Below, in pieces: positions 1-7,608 of a stretch of 27,072 nucleotides of DNA. Position numbers and translations under genes: made by a program. Each line of letters begins with the position of its first letter. Position 1 is the first letter of the stretch. The stretch is taken from contig DATIFK010000066.1 of assembly GCA_035455265.1 (NCBI GenBank), forward strand, positions 1 to 27,072, given 5' to 3'. The DNA comes from MGOM01 sp035455265. Its GTDB lineage: Bacteria; Chloroflexota; Anaerolineae; Anaerolineales; E44-bin32. Below the pieces are notes generated by a model. It made no database searches. It had not been told where the DNA came from and worked only from the letters and a program-made list of their open reading frames with translations.

Positions 1-381
1 ATCGATCAGGACGTCCGAAGCCGCCACCAAATTGATCAGGACGCGCTGGCGCTGATCATCTTGACCCCGCGCGACCAGCGCACCGCGCTCGCTGACCGCC
101 GTCACAAGCGGATCGTCGACGACCCGCTCACGCACCAGGTACGCCGCGACCTGCATCCCGGCCTCGGCCAGCAAGCGTCCCGCTACCAGACCATCACCGC
201 CGTTGTTGCCCGACCCGGTGAGGATGACGACCCGCTTTCCGGCAGGCGATGGGATGCGATCGAGCACGGCCTGAGCGACGGCCGCGCCGGCTTTGTCCAT
301 CATGTCGGCATACGTCCACCCCGAGTCGTTGGCGGACGTCTCCAGGGCACGCATCTGCTCGACGGTCACAATTCGGATCAT
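1..381 (-). CDS. nnr: NAD(P)H-hydrate (NAD(P)HX) epimerase domain, partial (3' end outside window)
   Basis: The visible 127 residues are the N-terminal part of a YjeF_N-type fold. The family epimerises R-NAD(P)HX to the S form so that damaged nicotinamide cofactors can be repaired; in many bacteria it is fused to the ADP/ATP-dependent dehydratase in one Nnr protein. The diagnostic signature GSGNNGGDGL lies at about residues 56-65, and MIRIVTVEQMRALE is the usual start of the domain. The ATG at 381-379 overlaps the TGA of the upstream oxidoreductase gene (ATGA), so the gene is the last visible member of the minus-strand operon that starts at 4639. Whether the dehydratase domain follows cannot be seen because the gene runs off the left edge. 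Confidence 0.88.
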   Translation of the reverse strand, partial: MIRIVTVEQMRALETSANDSGWTYADMMDKAGAAVAQAVLDRIPSPAGKRVVILTGSGNNGGDGLVAGRLLAEAGMQVAAYLVRERVVDDPLVTAVSERGALVARGQDDQRQRVLINLVAASDVLID

Positions 382-2213
382 TTCGCATCGCCCCACAGAT
401 CACCGGCCACGTCAGCCAGTCCAAGCCGCATGAGCCGCTCCGCCGTCGGGCGCCCGGTGGCCCGATCCCATCCACGCACGCGATAGTAGGCTTCCATCAT
501 AGCCTCGAAGGGCAGCCCATAGCCGGCTGCGGCGCCGTCCTTCAGCGGTTGCAGGATGTGAGCAGGGAGACGATCGTGCGACGCGGTGAGCCCGAGGCGG
601 CAGTTGATCGCCCGTTTTAGATCCCAGGCTCTCTCCCCGGCCGTCAACAGGCCCTCCACCGAATACTCGAAGCCCGTGGCCTCCGTCACCAGCTCGACCA
701 CATCCGCCGGGGCAAGGTTGGCGAATTGACAGAGCACCAACGCGTTGCCGACGGTACGCCAGTCTTGATGTCTGGCGACGTTCTCGGCCTTTTCTGCGCC
801 GCCCTGGCGCGCCATCAGGCCGACGCCAATCTCCTCGATTGCCTGGCCGATCTCCACCATGTAGTAGTCGCCCTGGTTGTGGCAGGCGCCTCGGGGCGAG
901 GTGGCGAAGACGAGCGCCATCCCGCTGGCGCCGCGTGGGTCCTGATACGCCATTTCCAGGCCGTTGACCTGAGCTGCGGCCTCAGGATCGCCGAAGGCTG
1001 CGCCCAGGGCCCGCGCACCTTGGGCGAGGATCTGCCCCAAACCTTCGAGGTGGGCCGTTTGATGGATCAGAGACTCTACGGCGGAGGCATTTCCCCACGT
1101 GAGCTGCAAACCTCCGGCATCCGCACTCGTCAGCCGGCCCTCCTGGAACAGGTAGAACGCCAGGCCGATGGTGTTCGAGAGAGAAATCGTATCCATCCCG
1201 TAGCGATCGCACAGCTCGCCGAGGCGGGTGATGACGGCGCGGTCGCCGATCTCCAGGTTTGGGCCGAAGCCCACCATGGTTTCGTACTCGGGCCCTTTCC
1301 GATCGACGCCGTCGTCCAGCCGCACCTTGCGACCGCAGGCGATCACGCAGGCATGGCAGGCCGTCACGCCGGTCAGGATGGTGTCGGCCATCTCTGCCCC
1401 GCTCGCCGCCAGGGCCGTGTCCGATTCTCCGCGCGTGAAGTAGCGCTTGGGCATGATCCCGAGGTAGTTGAAGTACTCGGCGGCGCTCGCCGAGCCGGCC
1501 GTCCGCAGGGAGCGCGTCACGGTGTCGGTGTTCAGGGCGACGTTGGTTCGCCGGCGTGTGACCGCAAACCGAGATGGGTCCGCCAAGGGCACCGGTGCCC
1601 GCCCGCGCACCGCCACCGCCTTGAGGTTCTTCGATCCCATGACCGCGCCCATCCCAGTCCGGCCGGCCATCCGGCCGTGATCGCACAGGATGGCGGCGAA
1701 CGGCAGCTGTCTCTCCCCGGCCAGGCCGATCGAGGCGATCCGCGTCAACCGGTCCCCCAACTGCAGGCGGATTCGTTCTTGCGTCTGGTAGGTGTCGGCC
1801 GCGCCCCACAGGTCGTCGGCCGGGCGAACCTCAGCCTGCCCGTCGTGGATCCACAGGTACGACGGTTGCGCCGCCCGCCCTTCGATCCATACACCGTCCC
1901 AGCCGGCGGCGCGCAGCTCGGGCCCAAAGAATCCGCCCACGTTCGACTCGCCCCATCGCCCGGTCGCCGGGGAGCGAGCGCACACGACGAAGCGCCCCAC
2001 CGCCGGCCCAGCCGACCCGGTCAGGGGGCCCGTAAGGAATAGAAGCGGCGCCGACGGTTCGAGCGGCGATGTGCCCGGAACAAGGCGTGGGTAGAGAAGC
2101 CTCGCTGCCAGCGAGGCGCCACCGATGAAGTCGCGCCGATCAGCCTCTCCTACCGGCAGGACATCGTGCGCGCCCGATGAGAGGTCAATCCGCAGAAGTC
2201 TCAATTCAGTCAT
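378..2213 (-). CDS. Aldehyde ferredoxin oxidoreductase-family tungstopterin enzyme
   Basis: 611 aa, the normal length for the AFOR family of tungsten-bispterin enzymes, which oxidise aldehydes or reduce acids with ferredoxin. Seen directly: the N-terminal AFOR domain; GRTGMGAVMGSKNLKAV at 184-200; a C-x2-C-x3-C cluster at Cys286, Cys289 and Cys293, with a fourth cysteine at Cys495. That spacing closely matches the [4Fe-4S] ligands of characterised Pyrococcus AFOR. Also seen are KGPEYET (306-312), DPRG (425-428) and ATSPRGACH (437-445). The substrate cannot be read from the sequence, because the family includes aldehyde, formaldehyde, glyceraldehyde-3-phosphate and benzoyl-CoA branches. It sits 51 nt downstream of the GMC oxidoreductase gene and overlaps the nnr start by 4 nt. 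Start is ATG with no strong Shine-Dalgarno. Family confidence is high; substrate unknown. Confidence 0.93.
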   Translation of the reverse strand: MTELRLLRIDLSSGAHDVLPVGEADRRDFIGGASLAARLLYPRLVPGTSPLEPSAPLLFLTGPLTGSAGPAVGRFVVCARSPATGRWGESNVGGFFGPELRAAGWDGVWIEGRAAQPSYLWIHDGQAEVRPADDLWGAADTYQTQERIRLQLGDRLTRIASIGLAGERQLPFAAILCDHGRMAGRTGMGAVMGSKNLKAVAVRGRAPVPLADPSRFAVTRRRTNVALNTDTVTRSLRTAGSASAAEYFNYLGIMPKRYFTRGESDTALAASGAEMADTILTGVTACHACVIACGRKVRLDDGVDRKGPEYETMVGFGPNLEIGDRAVITRLGELCDRYGMDTISLSNTIGLAFYLFQEGRLTSADAGGLQLTWGNASAVESLIHQTAHLEGLGQILAQGARALGAAFGDPEAAAQVNGLEMAYQDPRGASGMALVFATSPRGACHNQGDYYMVEIGQAIEEIGVGLMARQGGAEKAENVARHQDWRTVGNALVLCQFANLAPADVVELVTEATGFEYSVEGLLTAGERAWDLKRAINCRLGLTASHDRLPAHILQPLKDGAAAGYGLPFEAMMEAYYRVRGWDRATGRPTAERLMRLGLADVAGDLWGDAK

Positions 2214-2264
2214 AGGGAAACCGGAATCGCTCCGGCCAGGCGTCTCGGAGGCTCGACGGCCGGT

Positions 2265-3896
2265 TCATTCACCTGTGGAGCGATCCTTCGGCGGGATGCT
2301 GGCCAGCGCGTACTCGGCCAATGCCGCGATGGTCAGGCTGGGGTTGACTCCCGGGTTGCCGGGGACGACCGAACCGTCCAGCACGTACAGACCCGGGTGC
2401 CCAAACGCCTGTCCGCTCATGTCGACCACGCCGTCCTCTTCGTTGCGGCCCATCGGGCAACCGCCCATCAAATGCGCCGTCAGAGACATATCGAACAGCG
2501 TTTCGGGCCAGCCGCCCACGGGGAGGCCGTCGGTGTCGGCCGCGAACCGCCGCGCCATGCGATGGGCCACGGGCAAACCGGTGGGCACCGGCCGCATGGT
2601 GTCCCGGCTGACCGCCAGCGCCCCGCGTGCGGGCGCCAGCAGCTGCCTCCCCCAACGCATCGTCAGGAAGTTCTCCTCCGATTGCATCACCAGGAGGATC
2701 GTCGTGTGACGCGCCCAATGCGGGAAGACCTTCTCGCGCAGGAAGTCGACCGGCCGGGCGAAGATCGCCTTCAGCGTTCTTCCCAGGCGGACCAGGAGGC
2801 TCTTCCCGCCGCCGTCGACCAGCGGCAGAGACAGCATTCGGATGAACGACGATCCCTCAGGGTATCGCACCGGCTCGACCCGCGTCACCGGGTCGGCATG
2901 GACGATCGAGCTGATGGCGACCCCCCGGGAATAGTCCACCGCGCCAGGTCGGGCGTACGACCCCAGAAGAGATTCGCTGTTGGTGCGCACGCGCTCCCCC
3001 AGGCGACGGGAGAGCCGAGGCAAGCTGCCCAGTCCGTCCCGGCACTTCAACAGGAGACTCAGGGTGCCGAGAGTCCCTGCAGCCACAACGACGTTGCGCG
3101 CCCTGACGTGCCCGCCTCCGAAACCGCCGGTCTTGCGGAAGACCAGACGGTAGCGCGCCCCGTCGTTCTCGCCCTCCGGCAGCGGCCAGATGCCTTCCAC
3201 CGTGGCCTCGGGCAGAATGCACGCTCCTCCCATCTCGGCGAAGTACAGGTAGTTCTTCACCAGGGTATTCTTGCTGTTGTACCGGCAACCGACCATGCAC
3301 CCGCCGCAGAACGTGCAACCGGTGCGCGCCGGCCCCTTGCCGCCGAAGTAGGGATCGGGCGCGTCCACGCCCTCTTGTCCAAAGTAGATCCCGACATCGG
3401 TCGGCTGGAACGTCTCGCCCATTCCGAGCTCCGACCCGACTCGCCGTAGGACGTCGTCGGCCGGGCCAAGCCGCGGGTTGCGTGCGACGCCGAGCATCCG
3501 CTTGGCCTCGGCGTAATGTGGCGCCAGGACCGACTTCCAGTCCGCCAGCCGGCGCCACTCCGGCGACTCGAACACGTTGGCGTCGGGTTCCATCAGAACG
3601 CCGGCATAGACCAGGCTTCCCCCACCCACTCCGGACCCATGCAAGTACAGCACGTGGCGCAGGAAGCTGAACTCCATGATGCCGAAACATCTCGCAGCGG
3701 GAAGCCAGAGGTATCCGGGCAGATACCAGTTCGTCTTGGGGAAATCCGCATCGGAGAACCGCCGGCCGCGCTCCAGGACGAGGACGCGGTAGCCCTTCTC
3801 TGTCAGACGCAGCGCCGCGACACTGCCCCCGAACCCCGATCCAACGACAACGTAGTCGAAGGTTTCCTTGAGGTCGGAGGCGGATGGGTTTGCCAT
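2265..3896 (-). CDS. GMC-family FAD oxidoreductase with ferredoxin-like cysteine cluster (cholesterol-oxidase-like)
   Basis: 543 aa. The N-terminus has a Rossmann FAD site with GSGFGG at 19-24 and an acidic strand end (VLERGRR). The C-terminus has the GMC signature: HLMGGCPMG with the expected active-site histidine, then VVPGNPGVNPSLTIAALAEYA. The family oxidises alcohols or sterols. A Cys195-x2-Cys198-x2-Cys201-x3-Cys205 block resembles a [4Fe-4S] ligand set and is known from a bacterial branch annotated as cholesterol-oxidase-like GMC proteins. It suggests electron transfer to a protein partner rather than only to oxygen; that is inference. No signal peptide is seen. The gene lies 29 nt downstream of the DUF4242-like gene and upstream of AFOR, so a coupled alcohol > aldehyde > acid chain is possible. 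ATG start, weak Shine-Dalgarno. Confidence 0.92.
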   Translation of the reverse strand: MANPSASDLKETFDYVVVGSGFGGSVAALRLTEKGYRVLVLERGRRFSDADFPKTNWYLPGYLWLPAARCFGIMEFSFLRHVLYLHGSGVGGGSLVYAGVLMEPDANVFESPEWRRLADWKSVLAPHYAEAKRMLGVARNPRLGPADDVLRRVGSELGMGETFQPTDVGIYFGQEGVDAPDPYFGGKGPARTGCTFCGGCMVGCRYNSKNTLVKNYLYFAEMGGACILPEATVEGIWPLPEGENDGARYRLVFRKTGGFGGGHVRARNVVVAAGTLGTLSLLLKCRDGLGSLPRLSRRLGERVRTNSESLLGSYARPGAVDYSRGVAISSIVHADPVTRVEPVRYPEGSSFIRMLSLPLVDGGGKSLLVRLGRTLKAIFARPVDFLREKVFPHWARHTTILLVMQSEENFLTMRWGRQLLAPARGALAVSRDTMRPVPTGLPVAHRMARRFAADTDGLPVGGWPETLFDMSLTAHLMGGCPMGRNEEDGVVDMSGQAFGHPGLYVLDGSVVPGNPGVNPSLTIAALAEYALASIPPKDRSTGE

Positions 3897-3925
3897 GGAA
3901 GCTCAAAAGAGCTCGGGCTATGCGG

Positions 3926-4207
3926 TCAGGGGACGGGGTCCAGCCAGGCCGGATCCATGTGCGCGACCTCTTCCAGGCTGATGATGGGAGCCATCTCGCG
4001 TTCGGCGGCGGTGAAGCAGGCAGCGATGGCCTCGCGGCTCGGGGATTCCCACTCACAGTAAAGGCGGTTGGTTTCGGCCGAATACCAGCTGGCCAACCAC
4101 CGAGCCTCGCCTTGCGAACGCTGCCGGATCCCGCTCCAATCGCGGATCCACTCATCCTGAGTCGAAGGCATGGCGACGACCTGGTGGACCAGCAGAAAGC
4201 GCGGCAT
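3926..4207 (-). CDS. Small DUF4242-like (nickel-binding-protein-like) protein
   Basis: 93 aa, cytoplasmic, no TM or signal sequence. The pattern around residues 37-65 (a WLxSY-like strand, a central Cys in LYCEWESPSREAI) and a late short beta strand (EEVAHMDP) resembles the DUF4242 ferredoxin-like fold, which includes small nickel-responsive proteins of actinobacteria. The match is by eye and modest; a dimeric alpha-beta barrel (monooxygenase-like) protein is the main alternative. The start is firm: AGAGGAGG lies 5 nt before the ATG. It is 12 nt downstream of the SCP2 gene and 29 nt upstream of the GMC gene, clearly in the same operon. Function is unknown; the family has been linked to metal binding only in a few members. 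Confidence 0.6.
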   Translation of the reverse strand: MPRFLLVHQVVAMPSTQDEWIRDWSGIRQRSQGEARWLASWYSAETNRLYCEWESPSREAIAACFTAAEREMAPIISLEEVAHMDPAWLDPVP

Positions 4208-4219
4208 CTGGGCCTCCTC

Positions 4220-4639
4220 TCAGGGGGCGATCTCGACCCGCCGGCAACACCGGACGAAGTCCAGCACGACGGGCACGTTGCGCAGCATGTAGCCCATGTT
4301 CCCGCGAACTTGCAGTTTGCGCGTCAGCATCGCTTGCATCGGATCGAGGTCCCCCGAGAGGATGCGGAGCAGATTGGCCCGCGTAGCCGACAGCGTGAAG
4401 ACGGCCTCGGGCGCGGCCTCACCGCCTGCCGGATGGAAGGACCCCTTCCGGCACTCGCCGTGCCACAGGTCGAGGTAGATTCGATCGGAGGCGTCCCCCT
4501 CGGCCGCCGGACCATCCGGGCCAACCGCAAAGACGATGTCGCCTTCCCACCCCCGCGCCACCTGGGCGTAGCGCGTATCGCTGTTCAGGATCGCGACCAG
4601 TGCGTCCACCCAGCCTGCACTCGGGAACGCATATGCCAT
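4220..4639 (-). CDS. SCP2 sterol-transfer domain protein
   Basis: 139 aa, a single-domain protein with the SCP2 pattern: a hydrophobic N-terminal helix region (WVDALVAIL), alternating strands (YLDLWHGECRKGSF, EAVFTLSATRANLLRILSG) and the typical late segment DPMQAMLTRKLQVRGNM, which in this family precedes the lipid-cavity helix. SCP2 domains bind sterols, fatty acyl chains or other lipids in the cytosol. First gene of the left operon. The start is supported by GGAGG 5 nt upstream and by a strong promoter about 10 nt before the ATG. Its position ahead of a cholesterol-oxidase-like flavoenzyme and an aldehyde oxidoreductase is consistent with a lipid or hydrophobic alcohol as pathway substrate, which is inference. 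Confidence 0.85.
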   Translation of the reverse strand: MAYAFPSAGWVDALVAILNSDTRYAQVARGWEGDIVFAVGPDGPAAEGDASDRIYLDLWHGECRKGSFHPAGGEAAPEAVFTLSATRANLLRILSGDLDPMQAMLTRKLQVRGNMGYMLRNVPVVLDFVRCCRRVEIAP

Positions 4640-4655
4640 GAACGCCTCCGCGAGG

Positions 4656-4684
4656 ATTATGCGCCCGCCATGTCAGCCTGTCAA
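4656..4684 (-). promoter_or_regulatory. Sigma70-type promoter of the SCP2-GMC-AFOR-nnr operon
   Basis: Read on the minus strand, TTGACA (4684-4679) is separated by 17 nt from CATAAT (4661-4656). The predicted start at about 4649 lies about 10 nt before the SCP2 ATG, so the Shine-Dalgarno GGAGG is almost the first part of the message. The -35 box is perfect and the -10 box has five of six consensus bases. Confidence 0.7.
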
Positions 4685-4694
4685 CGCGCCACGA

Positions 4695-4723
4695 TTGACA
4701 GCCCGACCGCCGTTCGGTACACT
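4695..4723 (+). promoter_or_regulatory. Sigma70-type promoter of dgt-greA
   Basis: TTGACA (4695-4700), 17 nt, TACACT (4718-4723). The expected start near 4730 is only a few nucleotides from the dgt ATG at 4734 and no Shine-Dalgarno precedes that ATG, so the transcript is probably leaderless or nearly so. Its -35 box faces the -35 box of the divergent promoter, 10 nt away. Confidence 0.7.
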
Positions 4724-4733
4724 CGCACCGCCT

Positions 4734-5885
4734 ATGATCCAGACGCGCGAACGCCTCGAGATGCTCGAAGCTCAGGCCCTGGCCGCTTACGGCATCCGCA
4801 GCCGCGACTCGAAGGGTCGCCAATACCCTGAGGACGAGCCCACCGAACGAACGGTGTTTCAGCGCGACCGCGACCGTGTACTGCACACGACGGCTTTCCG
4901 GCGGCTGGAGTACAAGACCCAGGTCTTCGTCAACTACGAGGGAGACTACTACCGCACTCGCCTGACGCATACCCTCGAGGTCACACAGATCGGGCGCACG
5001 CTGGCCAGGGCGTTGGGGGCGAACGAGGATCTGGTGGAGGCGATCTGCCTGGCCCATGATCTGGGCCATCCGCCGTTCGGCCACGCCGGTGAGGCCGCCC
5101 TGGCACGCCTGATGGCCGATCACGGCGGCTTCGACCACAACCGTCAGTCTCTGCGCATCGTCACTCTGCTCGAGCGTCGCTACCCGGAGTTCCCCGGACT
5201 GAACCTTACCTGGGAAGTGCGCGAGGGCATCGTCAAGCACGAGACGGAATACGACATCTCGGATGCCGAAGGCTACGACCCGGAAAAGCGCGGTTCGCTC
5301 GAGGCTCAGATCGCCAACGTCGCCGATGAGCTGGCCTACACCGCCCACGACCTGGATGACGGCCTGCGCTCATCTTTGATCGCCCCGCGCCAACTGCACG
5401 GTTTGGAACTGTGGGACCGGGTGTGCCAGAGTCTTGGTTGGCGCCCGGACGACATCGACGAACTGGCGCGGCACCGCCTGATCCGGCGTCTGATCGGCCT
5501 CGAGGTCGGCGACCTGCTCGGCGCAACCTCCGAGCGGCTGCAGAAGAGCGGCGTCGACTCGGTCGACGCCCTGCAGCGTTTGAGCTACAACGTGGCGGGC
5601 TTCTCGTCCGCCATGGCCGCCATGAATCGCCAGCTCAAGGACTTTCTGTATCGCAACATGTACCAACACCACCGGGTCGTCCGCATGCAGGTCAAGGCGG
5701 ATGCCTTCCTCGAAGACATCTTCAACGCCTACATTCGCAACCCCGAGATCCTGCCCGAGCCGGTGCAGGCGCGGACGGGCGAAGGCGACCTCTACCGCAC
5801 GGTTTGCGACTACATCGCCGGGATGACCGACCGTTTCGCCTTGCAGGAACACAGCAAGTTGTTCGATCCGGCCACCCAACCCTGA
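4734..5885 (+). CDS. dgt: Deoxyguanosinetriphosphate triphosphohydrolase-like HD-domain protein
   Basis: 383 aa from the chosen ATG. The fold is the dGTPase branch of HD hydrolases, which cleave dNTPs to deoxynucleoside and triphosphate. Visible landmarks are the N-terminal RDRVLHTTAFRRLEYKTQVF, the first metal histidine in RLTHTLEV, the HD pair in AHDLGHPPFGHAGE, and the later metal aspartate in VADELAYTAHDLDDGL. A longer reading from 4638 adds 32 Pro/Arg-rich residues unlike the family and crosses the promoter, so I start at 4734. No Shine-Dalgarno precedes it, which fits a near-leaderless message. The TGA overlaps the greA ATG by one base. The nucleotide preference cannot be deduced, as the family includes broad dNTPases. 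Confidence 0.93.
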   Translation: MIQTRERLEMLEAQALAAYGIRSRDSKGRQYPEDEPTERTVFQRDRDRVLHTTAFRRLEYKTQVFVNYEGDYYRTRLTHTLEVTQIGRTLARALGANEDLVEAICLAHDLGHPPFGHAGEAALARLMADHGGFDHNRQSLRIVTLLERRYPEFPGLNLTWEVREGIVKHETEYDISDAEGYDPEKRGSLEAQIANVADELAYTAHDLDDGLRSSLIAPRQLHGLELWDRVCQSLGWRPDDIDELARHRLIRRLIGLEVGDLLGATSERLQKSGVDSVDALQRLSYNVAGFSSAMAAMNRQLKDFLYRNMYQHHRVVRMQVKADAFLEDIFNAYIRNPEILPEPVQARTGEGDLYRTVCDYIAGMTDRFALQEHSKLFDPATQP

Positions 5886-6367
5886 TGGGCACAAACAAGG
5901 CCCCGATCTATCTCACGCGCGAAGGCGCCGCCAAGCTCAAGGTCGAGCTGGCTGAGCTGCGCGGCCCCAAGCGAGACGCCCTGGCCAAACGCCTGCGGCA
6001 CGCCGTCCAGCAGGGCGACCTGTCCGAGAACGCCGACTACATCAGCTCCAAGGAAGAGCAGGCCTTCCTCGAGGGCCGCATCCTCGAACTTGAGACCATT
6101 CTGCGGGAGGCCGTCGTGGTCGACCCGCCGCAAGCTTCGGACAAGGTTGCCCTGGGCACAACGGTCGTCGTCGCCGTCGACGGGGGCTCGCCGGAAACCT
6201 ACCAGCTCGTCGGGATGAAAGAGGCCGATCCTCGTCGGGGCAAGATCACCCACGAATCGCCCATAGGCCGGGCCCTGATGGGCCGGCGCGTGGGCGACAC
6301 GGTTGAGGCCGTCACCCCGGGCGGCACCTTGAGGCTCAGAGTTCTCGAGATCCGGTCGTCGGGCTGA
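5885..6367 (+). CDS. greA: Transcription elongation factor GreA
   Basis: 160 aa, normal for GreA. The N-terminal coiled coil carries the acidic tip GDLSENADY, whose Asp and Glu reach into the RNA polymerase secondary channel and stimulate cleavage of backtracked transcripts. The coil continues through KEEQAFLEGRILELE, followed by the C-terminal FKBP-like domain (GTTVVV, YQLVGMKEADPRRGKI, SPIGRALMGRRVGDTV). The ATG at 5885 shares its A with the dgt stop codon (TGATG), indicating translational coupling. The gene ends before a clear rho-independent terminator at 6454-6484. In many bacteria greA is monocistronic or next to lysS; here it is coupled to dgt. Confidence 0.96.
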   Translation: MGTNKAPIYLTREGAAKLKVELAELRGPKRDALAKRLRHAVQQGDLSENADYISSKEEQAFLEGRILELETILREAVVVDPPQASDKVALGTTVVVAVDGGSPETYQLVGMKEADPRRGKITHESPIGRALMGRRVGDTVEAVTPGGTLRLRVLEIRSSG

Positions 6368-6386
6368 AGCTCCGGCTCGGGCGCCT

Positions 6387-6414
6387 GTGGTGGCGAAGCG
6401 TGGCTCGCCACCAC
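6387..6414. other. Perfect inverted repeat downstream of greA, no T-tract
   Basis: GTGGTGGCGA (6387-6396) and TCGCCACCAC (6405-6414) form a perfect 10-bp stem with an 8-nt loop. It lacks a following T run, so on its own it is not a standard terminator. It may protect or process the greA 3' end, or bind protein as DNA. Confidence 0.5.
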
Positions 6415-6453
6415 GAAGATCCTCATCCAACGTGTGGAGGTCTTCCACCAACG

Positions 6454-6484
6454 AAACCGCCGCCCCTACACAGGCGGCGGTTTT
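6454..6484. terminator. Bidirectional rho-independent terminator between greA and the convergent membrane-protein gene
   Basis: AAACCGCCGCC (6454-6464) pairs perfectly with GGCGGCGGTTT (6473-6483) around an 8-nt loop. A T run ends the stem on the plus strand and another on the minus strand, so it can serve both greA and the gene ending at 6504. Confidence 0.85.
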
Positions 6485-6503
6485 CCGTTGTGGGTGGAAA
6501 TCG

Positions 6504-7511
6504 TCAGTCGCGCAGGCCCTTCGGCAGCGCCCTCAACTCAATCGTCATGCGAGCGAAGTAGCTTTCGGGTGGCAGGACGCCCTCTCCGTAGCTCATGTCG
6601 ACCACGCGAGCTTCGACGCGCAGAGAGGCGGTGTCCAGCGTGACCACCGTCCCGTTCTCAGCCAGCACCGGGTCGCCCTTGGCGGCCATCCTCTGCCGTG
6701 TGGGCTCATCCTGATGCGTGTACTGGCTCATCAAGACCTTCGTCACCGTCTGGATGTCGTTCTTGTCGAAGAGCCAAACCTCGAACGCGGAGACTTTCTT
6801 CGGGTCGCCGACGCCGATCGTGTCCCCGATGCCGACGCCGCACTCGCCCAAGAAGTCCCCGGCGGCGCTCTCGATGCTGAACGAGTCGTCGTAGATGTCG
6901 TCACCCAGGGAATAAGTCGTGCGGAACGTGGCCAGGGGCGAGCCGCCCTCCACCGATGGGACTCCTACCTCGCCTTCGACCGATTGACCCTCCGTGTCGC
7001 CGCTCGGGCGCGGGCGGGCTGCGCGCCCGCCGCGTGACCGCAGGAACAGGACGCCACCCAGGACCAGGGCCAATACGAGCGTCAGGCCGCAGGCCGGCAG
7101 AATCAGGCGAGTCACGGAGAAGGCCGCCGGCGGCCGGGCCGTCGCCGTCGCCTCGGGGGTGGCCGCCGCGCCCGGCTCAAAGATCTCCACCACCGATCGG
7201 AAGCCCTGGATGGCCGTCGGGCTCACCTCACCCGGCGCGCTTTCGATCGCGCGCAGGGCCGCGGGGCCGGCGTCCCCCATGGCCTCGAATCGGGCGATGG
7301 CCAGATCCACATCGCGGTTCACGGTGTACGAGTCGATGGCCATCTTCAGATAGTCGATCTGAAGATCGGAACGCAGCAACTCCGGAGTGGCGTCCTTCCA
7401 CTGGACCGGTTGGATCCCCCAGGCGTACACCAGCCCCAACACCAGCCCCAGGAGAAGAGCGGCGGCGGGCAACACCCCTCTACGCTCGAGCAGCGGCCTG
7501 ATGGCGTTCAT
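6504..7511 (-). CDS. Membrane protein of unknown function with two TM segments and a cytoplasmic C-terminal domain
   Basis: 335 aa from the ATG at 7511. After a short basic N-terminus there is a first TM helix (about residues 12-33, GVLPAAALLLGLVLGLVYAW). A roughly 100-residue outside region with two predicted helices (LLRSDLQIDYLKMAIDSY; DVDLAIARFEAMGDAG) and an Ala/Thr/Pro-rich stretch follow, then a second TM helix (FSVTRLILPACGLTLVLALVLG) with an Arg-rich stop-transfer segment, then a soluble beta-rich domain (FRTTYSLGDDIYDDSFSIE to the end). I recognise no enzyme motif. The arrangement is seen in hypothetical proteins of Anaerolineae (recollection only). Own promoter at 7564-7592; an alternative in-frame ATG at 7557 would add 15 residues and coincide with the predicted transcript start. 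Shine-Dalgarno AGAGG lies 12 nt before the chosen ATG. Confidence 0.8.
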   Translation of the reverse strand: MNAIRPLLERRGVLPAAALLLGLVLGLVYAWGIQPVQWKDATPELLRSDLQIDYLKMAIDSYTVNRDVDLAIARFEAMGDAGPAALRAIESAPGEVSPTAIQGFRSVVEIFEPGAAATPEATATARPPAAFSVTRLILPACGLTLVLALVLGGVLFLRSRGGRAARPRPSGDTEGQSVEGEVGVPSVEGGSPLATFRTTYSLGDDIYDDSFSIESAAGDFLGECGVGIGDTIGVGDPKKVSAFEVWLFDKNDIQTVTKVLMSQYTHQDEPTRQRMAAKGDPVLAENGTVVTLDTASLRVEARVVDMSYGEGVLPPESYFARMTIELRALPKGLRD

Positions 7512-7563
7512 GATGATGCCTGTCCTCTTCCCTCCGGCATGAGCGCCGGGTTCCATGGCGGCG

Positions 7564-7592
7564 ATTGTAGAACGATCAAACGCCGCAGGCAA
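7564..7592 (-). promoter_or_regulatory. Promoter of the two-TM membrane-protein gene
   Basis: On the minus strand TTGCCT (7592-7587), 17 nt, TACAAT (7569-7564). The -10 box has five of six consensus bases, the -35 four of six. It lies between the topA stop codon and the membrane-protein start. Confidence 0.5.
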
Positions 7593-7608
7593 CCAGCCGT
7601 TGCACGAA

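Noticed and set aside
726..2042. 438-codon open frame on the plus strand opposite the AFOR-family gene
   Set aside because: It is antisense to a clear enzyme gene, rich in Arg/Gly/Pro/His/Ala and has no recognisable motif; high GC makes such shadows common.
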